From Paenibacillus sp. 481 (GTDB taxonomy: Bacteria; Bacillota; Bacilli; Paenibacillales; Paenibacillaceae), in assembly GCF_021223605.1 (NCBI RefSeq), contig NZ_CP075175.1, positions 3,799,501 to 3,863,500 on the forward strand: a stretch of 64,000 bases of DNA, written 5' to 3'. A program made the translations under genes and the position numbers. Positions 1-7,558 of the stretch are shown here, piece by piece. Each line of letters opens with the position of its first letter. Within the stretch, counting starts at the first letter, position 1. Below the pieces are notes generated by a model that worked only from the letters and a program-made list of their open reading frames with translations, was not told the DNA's origin and did not search any database.

Positions 1-353
1 TCGGCATTGAGTTGCTTCGGAAGTGAAAGCAGTTTCTCTACGGCCTGTTTGCATAGCGTGTAGAATTGGATTCCGCTTGCTGCTCCGAATGTATGGATGC
101 AAGACGTTAACGATTTATCATTGCAAAACTGCAACAAGCCCGTGCTCGCGCTTGTACTTCCTCCGGCAATGCTTCTCTTTTCTAACAGGACCACATTTTT
201 GCCTCGCTTGCCTAATTCAAAAGCCATTAGTGCTCCGCTCATACCGCCTCCTAGTACAACGACATCACATGATAAATGTTGCTCTAGTGGAGGATAGGAA
301 CGTACGGATTGCAGAACGTCTAGCCACGGTAAAGTACCGGACTGTAATTTCAT
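1..353 (-). CDS. FAD-dependent oxidoreductase, N-terminal part (truncated by window edge)
   Basis: The gene reads leftwards and runs off the window; 117 codons are visible. The start ATG (351-353, complement) follows an AAAGGAG ribosome binding site. Residues about 29-60 form a Rossmann dinucleotide-binding beta-alpha-beta fold with the GGGMSGA signature, followed by a beta strand ending in LLEK, where the acidic residue usually contacts the ribose of FAD. This is typical of the DAO/glycine oxidase family of flavin amine oxidoreductases. The C-terminal substrate domain lies outside the window, so the substrate cannot be named. It is divergent from the coat-type genes that follow. Confidence 0.8.
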   Translation of the reverse strand, partial: MKLQSGTLPWLDVLQSVRSYPPLEQHLSCDVVVLGGGMSGALMAFELGKRGKNVVLLEKRSIAGGSTSASTGLLQFCNDKSLTSCIHTFGAASGIQFYTLCKQAVEKLLSLPKQLNA

Positions 354-448
354 GCTGGTCGCTCCTTTCATGTTACATATTTCCCTATAGATGGGTGCAT
401 AATACATGTAGTTCAATGGTTCTCAAGTGACGAAAGGAGATAGTCTAA

Positions 449-703
449 ATGGTTCAACATTCTCATGCAATGAAGGCATTATCAGCTAAAGAATTGGAGT
501 ACATTGTCGATTCCATATCCAATGAAGACTTGCTACTCAAACAATGTGCTGCTACCGCTGCTGAAACGACAAATCCTCAAATCCATCAGGTGTTGTCTCA
601 TCTGATAGCGGTTCATCAACAGCATGCGAATGTACTCGTGCAAAGTTTGCAGCAGCACGAGCATTTAGCACCGACCCAGCCGCAGCCCCCTTCCTCATCT
701 TAG
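449..703 (+). CDS. Small helical protein, probably spore coat associated
   Basis: An 84-residue protein preceded by AAAGGAG at good spacing. Residues about 10-70 are predicted helical, with His and Gln scattered through them; the C-terminus is a Pro/Gln/Ser tail. The segment resembles half of a ferritin-like helical hairpin of the kind seen in coat F-domain proteins, and the gene lies 79 bp upstream of a CotF-like gene on the same strand. Small coat-type proteins next to CotF homologues are common in spore formers. There is no signal peptide. The coat role is inferred from context. Confidence 0.6.
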   Translation: MVQHSHAMKALSAKELEYIVDSISNEDLLLKQCAATAAETTNPQIHQVLSHLIAVHQQHANVLVQSLQQHEHLAPTQPQPPSSS

Positions 704-782
704 GGATTGCTGGCTGCACGTTGCGGAATATAGCTCGGTAACCAATTTTAGATTTTAGATTTCGTTTAAGGGGTGGGCCATC

Positions 783-1310
783 ATGCCACAAGGGCAAGGA
801 CAAGGCTTTATGCCAGAGGGAGATTTACTGTACACGATTTTAGCGGATTTAAAGCGAACATCTCGCGAATATACAACCGCTGTAACGGAGGCGGCTTGTC
901 CCGTTGTACGTCAAATGTTTACCGATTTGACGCATAGCACACTGCAACTGCAAGGAGAGCTATTTTACCTTATGGAGCAGAACAATATGTATTCTGTTTC
1001 TTCGGGTGCTTTGCAACAGGAAGTAACGAAGCAGTTGCAGCAAAATCAGCAGACCCTGCAAAAAACGCAGCAATTTTTACAGCAGAAACAACAGAGTGCG
1101 CAGTACGCGCAAACAGGGCATTCAGTAGCTCATCAACCGTCGAACTACAGTGCTGTACCTTATGCGGCGTTGACGGAATTAGACCAGCACCATGCACACT
1201 TGCATCATTCGCATCAACATCATGAGCACTCACGCCATGAACATTTACATCATGCACACTCACATCATGTTCAACCCATTCATGTGCATCAGCAGCAAGG
1301 TCATCACTAA
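783..1310 (+). CDS. CotF-family spore coat protein with a histidine-rich tail
   Basis: A 175-residue protein. Residues about 12-80 match the coat F domain: an acidic start, then LLYTILADLKRTSREYTTAV and a second amphipathic helix with CPVVRQMF. A Gln-rich coiled segment (about 85-115) follows. The last 43 residues contain 20 histidines in HH or HxH spacing, so the tail should bind divalent metals. CotF-family proteins are assembled into the spore coat by the mother cell. The start ATG follows GGGGTG. It probably forms a unit with the small gene upstream. Coat membership is well supported by the domain; metal binding is inferred from composition. Confidence 0.82.
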   Translation: MPQGQGQGFMPEGDLLYTILADLKRTSREYTTAVTEAACPVVRQMFTDLTHSTLQLQGELFYLMEQNNMYSVSSGALQQEVTKQLQQNQQTLQKTQQFLQQKQQSAQYAQTGHSVAHQPSNYSAVPYAALTELDQHHAHLHHSHQHHEHSRHEHLHHAHSHHVQPIHVHQQQGHH

Positions 1311-1505
1311 CGATGTCGGTTGGAGGCGGGTTATCCTTTCGTGGTATATTCAGGCGAAGGGGAAGCTCGCTTCTTTTATTTGTTTATTTTGTTACCGCGT
1401 TAAATGGTTCCATTGAATTTAGTTGGCAGGGAGTTGTAGTTAGGTGTATCATAGTTGTTATCATTACTGTCAATTGTAAACAGGCAACTGAGGGAGGACG
1501 CGGTT

Positions 1506-2006
1506 ATGAAAGAGCTTACCGAGTTGAAACTGAGCATTTTGCAGTTGTTAAAGGAAGACGCCAGACGTTCTTCTGACTTAATTGCAACGATGCTTGGCAA
1601 AGAAGAGGCCGAAGTACGTGCGGCCATAGCAGAAATGGAAGAAGATCACGTTATTGTAAAGTACGCCACTGTGGTGAACTGGAGTAAGGTTGAGGATGAG
1701 AAAGTAACCGCATTAATTGAAGTGCAAATTACACCTGAGCGTGGACGAGGCTTCGAAGGTATTGCAGAACGTATTTATTTGTTCCCGCAAGTGAAATCGG
1801 TGTACTTAATGTCTGGTGCATATGACTTGCTCGTTGAGGTAGAAGGAAAGAGCTTGCGCGAAGTTGCGAGTTTCGTTTCCGACAAGCTATCTCCAATCGA
1901 ATCCGTATTATCGACAAAAACACATTTTATTTTGAAAAAATATAAGCAAGACGGCATTATATTCGAGGAACACGAGGATGACCATCGCCTCGTTATTACT
2001 CCGTGA
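1506..2006 (+). CDS. alaR: Lrp/AsnC-family transcriptional regulator (AlaR-like)
   Basis: A 166-residue regulator. The start is ATG 1506, seven bases after GGGAGG; an upstream in-frame ATG (1455) has no binding site. Residues 1-55 form the AsnC-type winged helix (LKLSILQLLKEDARRSSDLI). Residues about 65-145 form the ligand-binding RAM domain, with the typical segment ending in SGAYDLLVEVEG. It lies 11 bp upstream of an aminotransferase, the same order as B. subtilis yugG-yugH (alaR-alaT), where the Lrp-type protein controls alanine transaminase. The same role is likely here; the effector, probably an amino acid such as alanine, is inferred. Confidence 0.85.
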   Translation: MKELTELKLSILQLLKEDARRSSDLIATMLGKEEAEVRAAIAEMEEDHVIVKYATVVNWSKVEDEKVTALIEVQITPERGRGFEGIAERIYLFPQVKSVYLMSGAYDLLVEVEGKSLREVASFVSDKLSPIESVLSTKTHFILKKYKQDGIIFEEHEDDHRLVITP

Positions 2007-2017
2007 GGTGACGAGTC

Positions 2018-3235
2018 ATGATTAAGTCAGAGGAGAAACAAACGGTGTCACAACATTCACGTTCGATGCATGATTATTTAAATCCATTAGTACGCTCTAT
2101 TCCGCCTTCTGGTATTCGCAAGTTTTTTGATTTAGTTAGCGGAAATAAAGACATTATTACGCTCGGTGTGGGCGAACCTGATTTTTGCACACCTTGGCAT
2201 GTTCGTGAAGCGTGTGTATATTCGTTAGAAAGAGGAATGACGAAATATACGTCAAATGCAGGGATGCCTGAGCTACGCGAAGAGATCGCCAAATACTTGG
2301 ACGATTCTTTCGATGTCACTTATGATCCAGCCAACGAAGTACTCGTAACGGTCGGCGGCTCGGAAGCCATTGATCTGGCTTTGCGTGCGCTTGTATCGCC
2401 AGGGGATGAGATTCTTATCCCTGAGCCGTGTTATATTTCATATTCACCGATCGTATCGATCGGTGGTGGTGTCGCAGTTGGCATTGAGACAACGGCCGAG
2501 AACAATTTCAAGCTGACAGCTGAGTCGTTGCGGGCAAAAATTACACCGAAATCAAAAGTGTTAATTTTGTGCTACCCAAGCAATCCGACAGGCGGCATTA
2601 TGACGTATGAGGATTGGTTGCCGATTGCGAAAATTGTAGAAGAGAACGATTTGATCGTTATTTCGGATGAAATTTATGCAGAGCTTACATACGATCAGAA
2701 GCATGTAAGCTTTGCCGCAATTCCTGGCATGAAAGATCGCACGATACTCGTTAGTGGATTTTCGAAGGCTTTTGCAATGACGGGTTGGCGTATGGGATAT
2801 GCTTGTGGACATCAAGAGATTATAGCAGCAATGTTAAAAATTCATCAGTACACGGTTATGTGTGCGCCGATCATGGGGCAAGTGGCTGCGTTGGAAGCGT
2901 TGAAAAACGGCAAAGAAGAAAAAGATCGAATGGTAGAGTCGTACAATCAACGCAGACGGCTAGTCGTTAGAGGCTTCCGTGAAATCGGCTTGGAATGTCA
3001 TGAACCGCAAGGGGCGTTCTATGCATTTCCTTCCATTAAATCCACGGGCTTAACATCGGAGCAGTTTGCACAGAGGCTGTTGTTTGAGGCTAAAGTAGCA
3101 GCTGTCCCGGGCGATGTGTTTGGTCTAGGTGGAGAAGGATTTATTCGTTGCTCCTACGCAACTTCTGTATCGCAATTAAATGAGGCAATTGAGCGTATGG
3201 GGCGGTTAGTCGACAATATAAAGCAAGAAATGTGA
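2018..3235 (+). CDS. alaT: PLP-dependent class I aminotransferase (AlaT-like)
   Basis: A 405-residue fold-type I aminotransferase. The motifs are GVGEPDF near the N-terminus, NPTGG (about 189-193), SDEIY (217-221), and the lysine that forms the PLP Schiff base, K250, in SGFSKAFAMTGWR. The start ATG is preceded by GAGGTGA and is 11 bp after the Lrp-type regulator, so the two are co-transcribed. Alanine transaminase (pyruvate to alanine with glutamate as donor) is the best guess by analogy with B. subtilis alaT. Other amino donors cannot be excluded from sequence alone. Confidence 0.87.
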   Translation: MIKSEEKQTVSQHSRSMHDYLNPLVRSIPPSGIRKFFDLVSGNKDIITLGVGEPDFCTPWHVREACVYSLERGMTKYTSNAGMPELREEIAKYLDDSFDVTYDPANEVLVTVGGSEAIDLALRALVSPGDEILIPEPCYISYSPIVSIGGGVAVGIETTAENNFKLTAESLRAKITPKSKVLILCYPSNPTGGIMTYEDWLPIAKIVEENDLIVISDEIYAELTYDQKHVSFAAIPGMKDRTILVSGFSKAFAMTGWRMGYACGHQEIIAAMLKIHQYTVMCAPIMGQVAALEALKNGKEEKDRMVESYNQRRRLVVRGFREIGLECHEPQGAFYAFPSIKSTGLTSEQFAQRLLFEAKVAAVPGDVFGLGGEGFIRCSYATSVSQLNEAIERMGRLVDNIKQEM

Positions 3236-3382
3236 AAAATATTCAAATGAATCTAAAAAGAACTAGTTTTCTCCAATATGCTCTGGTATAATATAACATG
3301 TCCTGTTTGTGTTCGTCCTTATTATGGGAAATAGGGATAATCTAAGCAGGGGATACCTAGCAGCGGAAGGAGGAAAATAAAC

Positions 3383-3643
3383 TTGTTTTGTTCGGACTAC
3401 ACGTTAACCACAATGAAAAACGCCTTATTCAGGGAAGACGGTATGATGCCGAAATGGTCGGGCAAAACAAGAAACGTTTCGTCCGAGCTGCTTGCATTAG
3501 AGGATGAAATTTGTATTCTTCGCAAGCAAATGGAACAAATGTTTCAGGAAGAGCAGTCTTTTACAGCTGAGAAAGTTATTGAAATTAGCAGACTGCTTGA
3601 TGTGAAAATTAATGAATATATGAAATCGCACGTCAAAAAATGA
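3383..3643 (+). CDS. Spo0E-family aspartyl-phosphate phosphatase
   Basis: An 86-residue protein that probably starts at TTG 3383, seven to eight bases after AAGGAGG; two internal ATGs lack such a site. Residues about 30-82 form the two-helix Spo0E hairpin, ending in ISRLLDVKINEYMK, the family's S-x-x-LD-x-x-I-x-x-Y signature. Members dephosphorylate Spo0A~P and so delay sporulation. The N-terminal 28 residues are variable and of no known function. The gene is monocistronic, with a terminator directly after it. Confidence 0.85.
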   Translation: MFCSDYTLTTMKNALFREDGMMPKWSGKTRNVSSELLALEDEICILRKQMEQMFQEEQSFTAEKVIEISRLLDVKINEYMKSHVKK

Positions 3644-3655
3644 CTGCGTTCAATG

Positions 3656-3682
3656 GAAGGCCCGCAAGGGTCTTCTTTTTTT
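3656..3682 (+). terminator. Rho-independent terminator after the Spo0E-like gene
   Basis: An 8-bp stem GAAGGCCC/GGGTCTTC (one G-T pair) with a GCAA tetraloop is followed by a run of seven T. Confidence 0.85.
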
Positions 3683-3766
3683 GCTTCTATTGTTTGTGAT
3701 ATAGTTGTGGTTGAAGGTAAGTCTACATAACGAACACGGCTAACAGGTGGGGAAGGGGAACGCACC

Positions 3767-4330
3767 ATGCGCAAGCTAGGATGGCTAAGTCAATTGTTCA
3801 TGCTGATCGTATTAGCGAGTATGTTGAGCGGTTGCAACAATGCAGATGAGGCAGATATAAAAATATTTATGATGCCGAAAACGACCATATCGAGCGAGAT
3901 CGAGGAAAAGTTGGAGCAGCATCTGAATAAAAAATTGGACGGGAAATTTACCGTTGATGTCGTGACGTCGGTGATGTACAGCCCACACAAATTGTTTGTC
4001 GAGTACGCTGCTGGGGGCAACAGCATTATGATGGTGCCAAAAGAGGATATGCAGAAGATGAGCTTGCAGGGTGGGCATGTTCCATTGGAACCTTTTTTCA
4101 ATAAAGATACGTTTCGTGAAGGTTACATAGATGGTGCTATCCAGGAGCAAGTAGGGGAAAAGTTTATAGAGAAAAAAGGCAAGCACTTATTTGCGCTTCC
4201 AACAAGTAAACTTCCTGTTATTGCACAAGTTGGCATTGAAGAAAAGGATTGGTTTGCGGCTGTTCATGTAGGCACACCTAGTATCGATAAATCAGTAGCG
4301 GTGTTGAAAATGTTAGCAGCTGAACAATAA
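3767..4330 (+). CDS. Predicted lipoprotein of unknown function
   Basis: A 187-residue protein with a clear lipoprotein signal: MRKLGW, a hydrophobic segment, and the lipobox LSGC, so Cys23 should be lipidated and the protein anchored on the outer face of the membrane. The mature part is mixed alpha/beta with no motif I recognise. It has AAEQ at its C-terminus and no further membrane segment. The start ATG follows GGGGAAGGGG. It precedes the CobU-like gene by about 50 bp, but nothing else links the two. Confidence 0.8.
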   Translation: MRKLGWLSQLFMLIVLASMLSGCNNADEADIKIFMMPKTTISSEIEEKLEQHLNKKLDGKFTVDVVTSVMYSPHKLFVEYAAGGNSIMMVPKEDMQKMSLQGGHVPLEPFFNKDTFREGYIDGAIQEQVGEKFIEKKGKHLFALPTSKLPVIAQVGIEEKDWFAAVHVGTPSIDKSVAVLKMLAAEQ

Positions 4331-4380
4331 CGTCATGGCATGGAGTCAATACTTTGAAAGGTCAGGAGGGAAGACACGTG

Positions 4381-4941
4381 ATGATAGGCATTATCGGCAG
4401 CACTGGCAGTGGCAAAACGTCGTTCGCACTGCACTATGCGTCTACTTTCGGCCGCGAAGGCTTGTACGTCATCACGAACCGGACTATCGTACCGGAAGCC
4501 CTGCCTGAAGTTTCTCTCATGAGTTGGAAAACGGTAGAAACCGATCATTTGTTGCCAAGTATGCTGCACCGGATCAACAATGGATCGAATTTGTTCCGTG
4601 CTGACCGCCGCGTACTTGTCATTGATAGTTTATCATCTTATTTCATATCTTGGCATGAGGCTTTATTGGAAGAGCAAGGGGAATGTGATAGCAGTGCGTA
4701 TGCAGAGCACGTGGCAACAGCTAGATTAGCGTTGGAAGAGGCAATCCTCAGCTTTCAAGGAAAGCTGTTCCTTATTACGAACGAAGCACCGCTTATTACC
4801 CCCTTTATGAGTAAACAAGAGCAATCGTTTGCACGTGAACTTGCGAAGTTAAATGCTGTTGTGCTTCGGCGCTGCGATCAATTATTTAGGATGACGGCCG
4901 GCATTCCTCAAGAGCTGACGTCACTGCGTTTTCGCGGATAA
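4381..4941 (+). CDS. CobU-like P-loop protein, degenerate adenosylcobinamide kinase
   Basis: A 186-residue P-loop NTPase related to CobU (adenosylcobinamide kinase/guanylyltransferase). Visible motifs are Walker A GSTGSGKTS, Walker B-like VLVIDSLSSYF, and the C-terminal family signature LITNEAPL...GIPQEL. The segment that carries the guanylylated histidine in CobU (H-x-x-R-R-P ... W-x-T-x-E) reads PEVSLMSWKTVE here. The W-x-T-x-E part is kept but the His and the Arg-Arg-Pro are missing. The start is GTG 4378 or ATG 4381, after AGGAGG. A cobalamin adenosyltransferase follows 140 bp downstream. A kinase-only or other role in cobamide salvage is possible. Confidence 0.72.
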   Translation: MIGIIGSTGSGKTSFALHYASTFGREGLYVITNRTIVPEALPEVSLMSWKTVETDHLLPSMLHRINNGSNLFRADRRVLVIDSLSSYFISWHEALLEEQGECDSSAYAEHVATARLALEEAILSFQGKLFLITNEAPLITPFMSKQEQSFARELAKLNAVVLRRCDQLFRMTAGIPQELTSLRFRG

Positions 4942-5081
4942 GGGAATACGTACATTCGCAAAATAGTCGTGCTGTGATATACACGGATCTGCGTAGGAAG
5001 CAGTACTGCGAAAAAGCAGACTATTGGGCAATAAATGCTGTTGTGGTAAGAGATTTTATAGATGACGAAGGAGCATAACAA

Positions 5082-5681
5082 ATGAACATATATACACGAA
5101 CTGGTGATCAAGGGATGACTTCGCTGATCGGTGGGAGAGTTCCCAAAGATCATATACGGGTAGACGCTTATGGTGAATTGGACGAGCTTAACTCGTTTAT
5201 TGGCTGTGCAGTGTCTTGCTGTACAGACGATGCAATGGACGTACTACGTCAACAGCTTACGATGATTCAGCATGAAGTGTTTGATTGTGGCTCGGATGCA
5301 GCCTATGCCGAGACAAGGCAGGGTAAGGTGATATACAAAGTGCATGCAGAGCTGGCGCAGCGGTTAGAACAATGGATTGATGAGCACGATGCAGCAGTGC
5401 CAGCGATTTCGAAATTTATTTTGCCAGGTGGGCATGCGGTTGCATCTGCGCTACATGTGTGCAGAACGGTATGCCGTCGCGCGGAACGTCGTCTCATTAC
5501 GTTGTCACAGCAAGAGGCTGTTAATCCGGAAGTGTTGAAATATGTAAATCGTTTATCGGACTATTTCTTTGTGGCCGCTCGTCGTGCTAACGCGTTGGCT
5601 GAAATTGAAGATGTAGCTTATGCGCGCAGTGCAGATGTATTTACTACCCGTAAAGAGCGTAATGAGAAATATGATGGATAA
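5082..5681 (+). CDS. PduO-type cob(I)alamin adenosyltransferase
   Basis: This 199-residue enzyme transfers the 5'-deoxyadenosyl group of ATP to cob(I)alamin, giving coenzyme B12. The ATP-binding N-terminal signature TRTGDQGMTSL is at residues 5-15, followed by VDAYGELDELNS. The second signature, CRRAERRL then VNPEVLKYVNRLSDYFFV, forms the trimer-interface active site. The length is typical. The start follows AAGGAGC. The stop overlaps the likely start of the pseudouridine synthase gene, suggesting translational coupling. With the CobU-like gene upstream it forms a small cobalamin-salvage group. Confidence 0.93.
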   Translation: MNIYTRTGDQGMTSLIGGRVPKDHIRVDAYGELDELNSFIGCAVSCCTDDAMDVLRQQLTMIQHEVFDCGSDAAYAETRQGKVIYKVHAELAQRLEQWIDEHDAAVPAISKFILPGGHAVASALHVCRTVCRRAERRLITLSQQEAVNPEVLKYVNRLSDYFFVAARRANALAEIEDVAYARSADVFTTRKERNEKYDG

Positions 5682-6726
5682 GAACGGGTTGAGTAACGAT
5701 GGTATGATGCAAGACCAAGATAAGCAAGGCCAAGGCATGCAAGGGCGCGATGTAGCTGAACTCAAATATGTCGTACCAGAAGAGGAAGCGGGTATTCAGC
5801 TAAAGACTATACTGCGTACACGTCTCCATTTATCACGCCGCCTGAACAAGCGGCTAAAAGAGTTGGAGGACGCCATTACGGTTAACGGAGAGCGGCGCTA
5901 TGCGACAGAGCGTCTCCTCCCACAGGACGTCGTCGTGGTCCGCATTAAAGAAATGGGCGCGGATGAGGACTATATATTGCCTGAGCCGATGCCGATTGAT
6001 GTCGTGTATGAGGACGATGATATTCTGGTGCTGAATAAGCCAGCAGGCATCGTCGTTCATCCGACAAAAGGATATCCAAATGGCACGCTGGCTAACGGTG
6101 TCGTTCATTATTGGCGTTCTCGTGGCGAATTGACTAAATTTCGCCCCGCAAATCGTCTAGATCAGGATACGTCGGGCCTGATGATCGTTGTCAAACATGC
6201 GTACGCTCATCAACAGCTGGCGGAGCAGATGATTGACCGAACGATGGATAAAGTGTACACCGCCTTCGTATACGGTGTGCCGTTCCCACGAACAGGGACG
6301 GTTGACGCTCCAATAGACCGTGATCCCGTGGAACGGCATCTACGTATTGTAACGCCTAGCGGTTATCCATCCGTCACTCATTATGAGACGGTGGAAGAGT
6401 ATGAGATGAACGGACAGCCAGCGGCGATGGTGCGCTGTAAGTTGGAGACGGGACGGACTCATCAGATTCGCGTCCATATGAAGCATATTGGCTGTCCTCT
6501 AATAGGGGACAGATTTTATAAGCGGGACGATGAAGAACGTCCATCCAGCGACGAATTAGAGATGGAGAGCGACGGTGAGCAGCGTGAAGATTGCGGTATC
6601 GCGCGTCAGGCGCTACACGCATCAGAGCTTGCTTTCAATCACCCCATTTCGGCTGAACGCCTTCAATTTCACGTCGATTTGCCGCCAGATATGGAGCAGT
6701 TGCGACAACGCTTGTCGCAGGCTTAG
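5671..6726 (+). CDS. RluA-family pseudouridine synthase
   Basis: The product has 351 residues if started at ATG 5671, which overlaps the previous stop; in-frame ATG 5704 is an alternative, and neither has a strong binding site. An S4-like RNA-binding segment at about 33-95 (SRRLNKRLKEL...VNGER) is followed by the RluA catalytic domain. The catalytic aspartate is D164 in NRLDQDTSGL, and the HQIRVH motif lies further on. An acidic insertion of about 30 residues (DDEERPSSDELEMESDGEQ) near the C-terminus is unusual. Such enzymes isomerise uridine in rRNA or tRNA; the target site cannot be read from sequence. Confidence 0.88.
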   Translation: MMDKNGLSNDGMMQDQDKQGQGMQGRDVAELKYVVPEEEAGIQLKTILRTRLHLSRRLNKRLKELEDAITVNGERRYATERLLPQDVVVVRIKEMGADEDYILPEPMPIDVVYEDDDILVLNKPAGIVVHPTKGYPNGTLANGVVHYWRSRGELTKFRPANRLDQDTSGLMIVVKHAYAHQQLAEQMIDRTMDKVYTAFVYGVPFPRTGTVDAPIDRDPVERHLRIVTPSGYPSVTHYETVEEYEMNGQPAAMVRCKLETGRTHQIRVHMKHIGCPLIGDRFYKRDDEERPSSDELEMESDGEQREDCGIARQALHASELAFNHPISAERLQFHVDLPPDMEQLRQRLSQA

Positions 6727-6800
6727 CGTTATTTAGCTTTGTAGTTATCCTTAGCTTTGCCGTGTCACAGCAGTATCCATTGAGTAGATTAAATTAGATT

Positions 6801-6917
6801 GAATGAGATTGAAATGGATGCAGTAGATTGAATTCGTTCGAATCAGAGCGAAATGGATGTAGTTGAGCGAATTCGTTTGAATGAGATTGTCATGGATGCA
6901 GCATCTCGAATTAAACC
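6801..6917. repeat. Three imperfect 39-bp tandem repeats, intergenic
   Basis: Units 6801-6839, 6840-6878 and 6879-6917 align without gaps. Each begins GAAT(G/C)AGA and contains ATGGATG(C/T)AG; the first two end AATTCGTT(C/T) and the third begins AATTAAAC there. The array sits between the pseudouridine synthase stop (6726) and the ArsC-like gene (6962). Every unit contains AT-rich and palindromic (GAATTC-like) bases. No open frame with a ribosome binding site runs through it. Confidence 0.75.
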
Positions 6918-6961
6918 AAGTTATCCAAAAAAATCGTAGTAAATGTAGTAGATCGGAGTGA

Positions 6962-7327
6962 ATGAATATGAAAAAATTAACCGTTTATCATTATGCCACA
7001 TGCAGCACTTGCCGTAACGCGATCAAATCGCTGCAAGCAAAAGGAGCGGAATTGGAGCTGCGCCCAATCGTGGAACAGCCACCGACTGTTGATGAGCTGC
7101 GCACCCTCGTGGCGAATAGCGGCTTAGAACTTAAAAAGTGGTTTAACACGGCTGGAGAAGTATATAGATCGCTCCAGCTTAAAGATCGCTTGAAGGATAT
7201 GAGCGAAGAAGAACAGCTAGAGCTGTTATCTTCGAACGGCAAACTCATTAAACGTCCGATCGTTACAGATGGTCAGCGCGTCACGGTTGGTTTTAAAGAA
7301 GATACATACCAAGAAGTATGGTCCTAA
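6962..7327 (+). CDS. ArsC/Spx-family thioredoxin-fold protein (YusI-like)
   Basis: A 121-residue protein with the ArsC-family thioredoxin fold: strand KLTVYHYATCSTCRNA with a CxxC active site, helix, then LKKWFNTAGE (the Spx/ArsC lid segment) and KRPIVTDG, the conserved cis-Pro loop. Its size and CxxC match B. subtilis YusI more than Spx itself, because it lacks the Spx C-terminal RNA-polymerase contact region. The biochemical role of this subgroup is not established; arsenate reductase is a weak guess. It is flanked on both sides by different short tandem repeats. Confidence 0.85.
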   Translation: MNMKKLTVYHYATCSTCRNAIKSLQAKGAELELRPIVEQPPTVDELRTLVANSGLELKKWFNTAGEVYRSLQLKDRLKDMSEEEQLELLSSNGKLIKRPIVTDGQRVTVGFKEDTYQEVWS

Positions 7328-7412
7328 GCAGTACGCTCTTAAGTAGCACGCTCATAAGTAGAATGTTCTTAAGCAGTATGCTCTTAAGTAGTACAGCTCA
7401 GGCAGTGCGCTT
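7323..7412. repeat. 15-bp imperfect tandem repeats directly after the ArsC-like gene
   Basis: Six consecutive units of 14-16 bp follow the consensus CTTAAGTAGTACGCT, beginning at the stop codon of the preceding gene. The units start at 7323, 7338, 7353, 7368, 7383 and 7399, and most include the palindrome CTTAAG or a close variant. No terminator was seen here. Confidence 0.75.
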
Positions 7413-7558
7413 CTAAGCAATGTAACAAAGTAGTTGAATCCATATGTGTAGTCCTATGCCTAGAGTTGCTGGCAGAAACCGTTATCGGGAACAGATTGCA
7501 GGATATGATATACTGGTTAAGCTGTTGAGCGCATGAGACGGGAAAGGGGCAAAAAACA

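Noticed and set aside
6962..7327. Arsenate reductase proper or Spx
   Set aside because: It has the family fold and CxxC but lacks Spx-specific RNA-polymerase contact residues, and there is no ars operon context; only a family-level call is supported.
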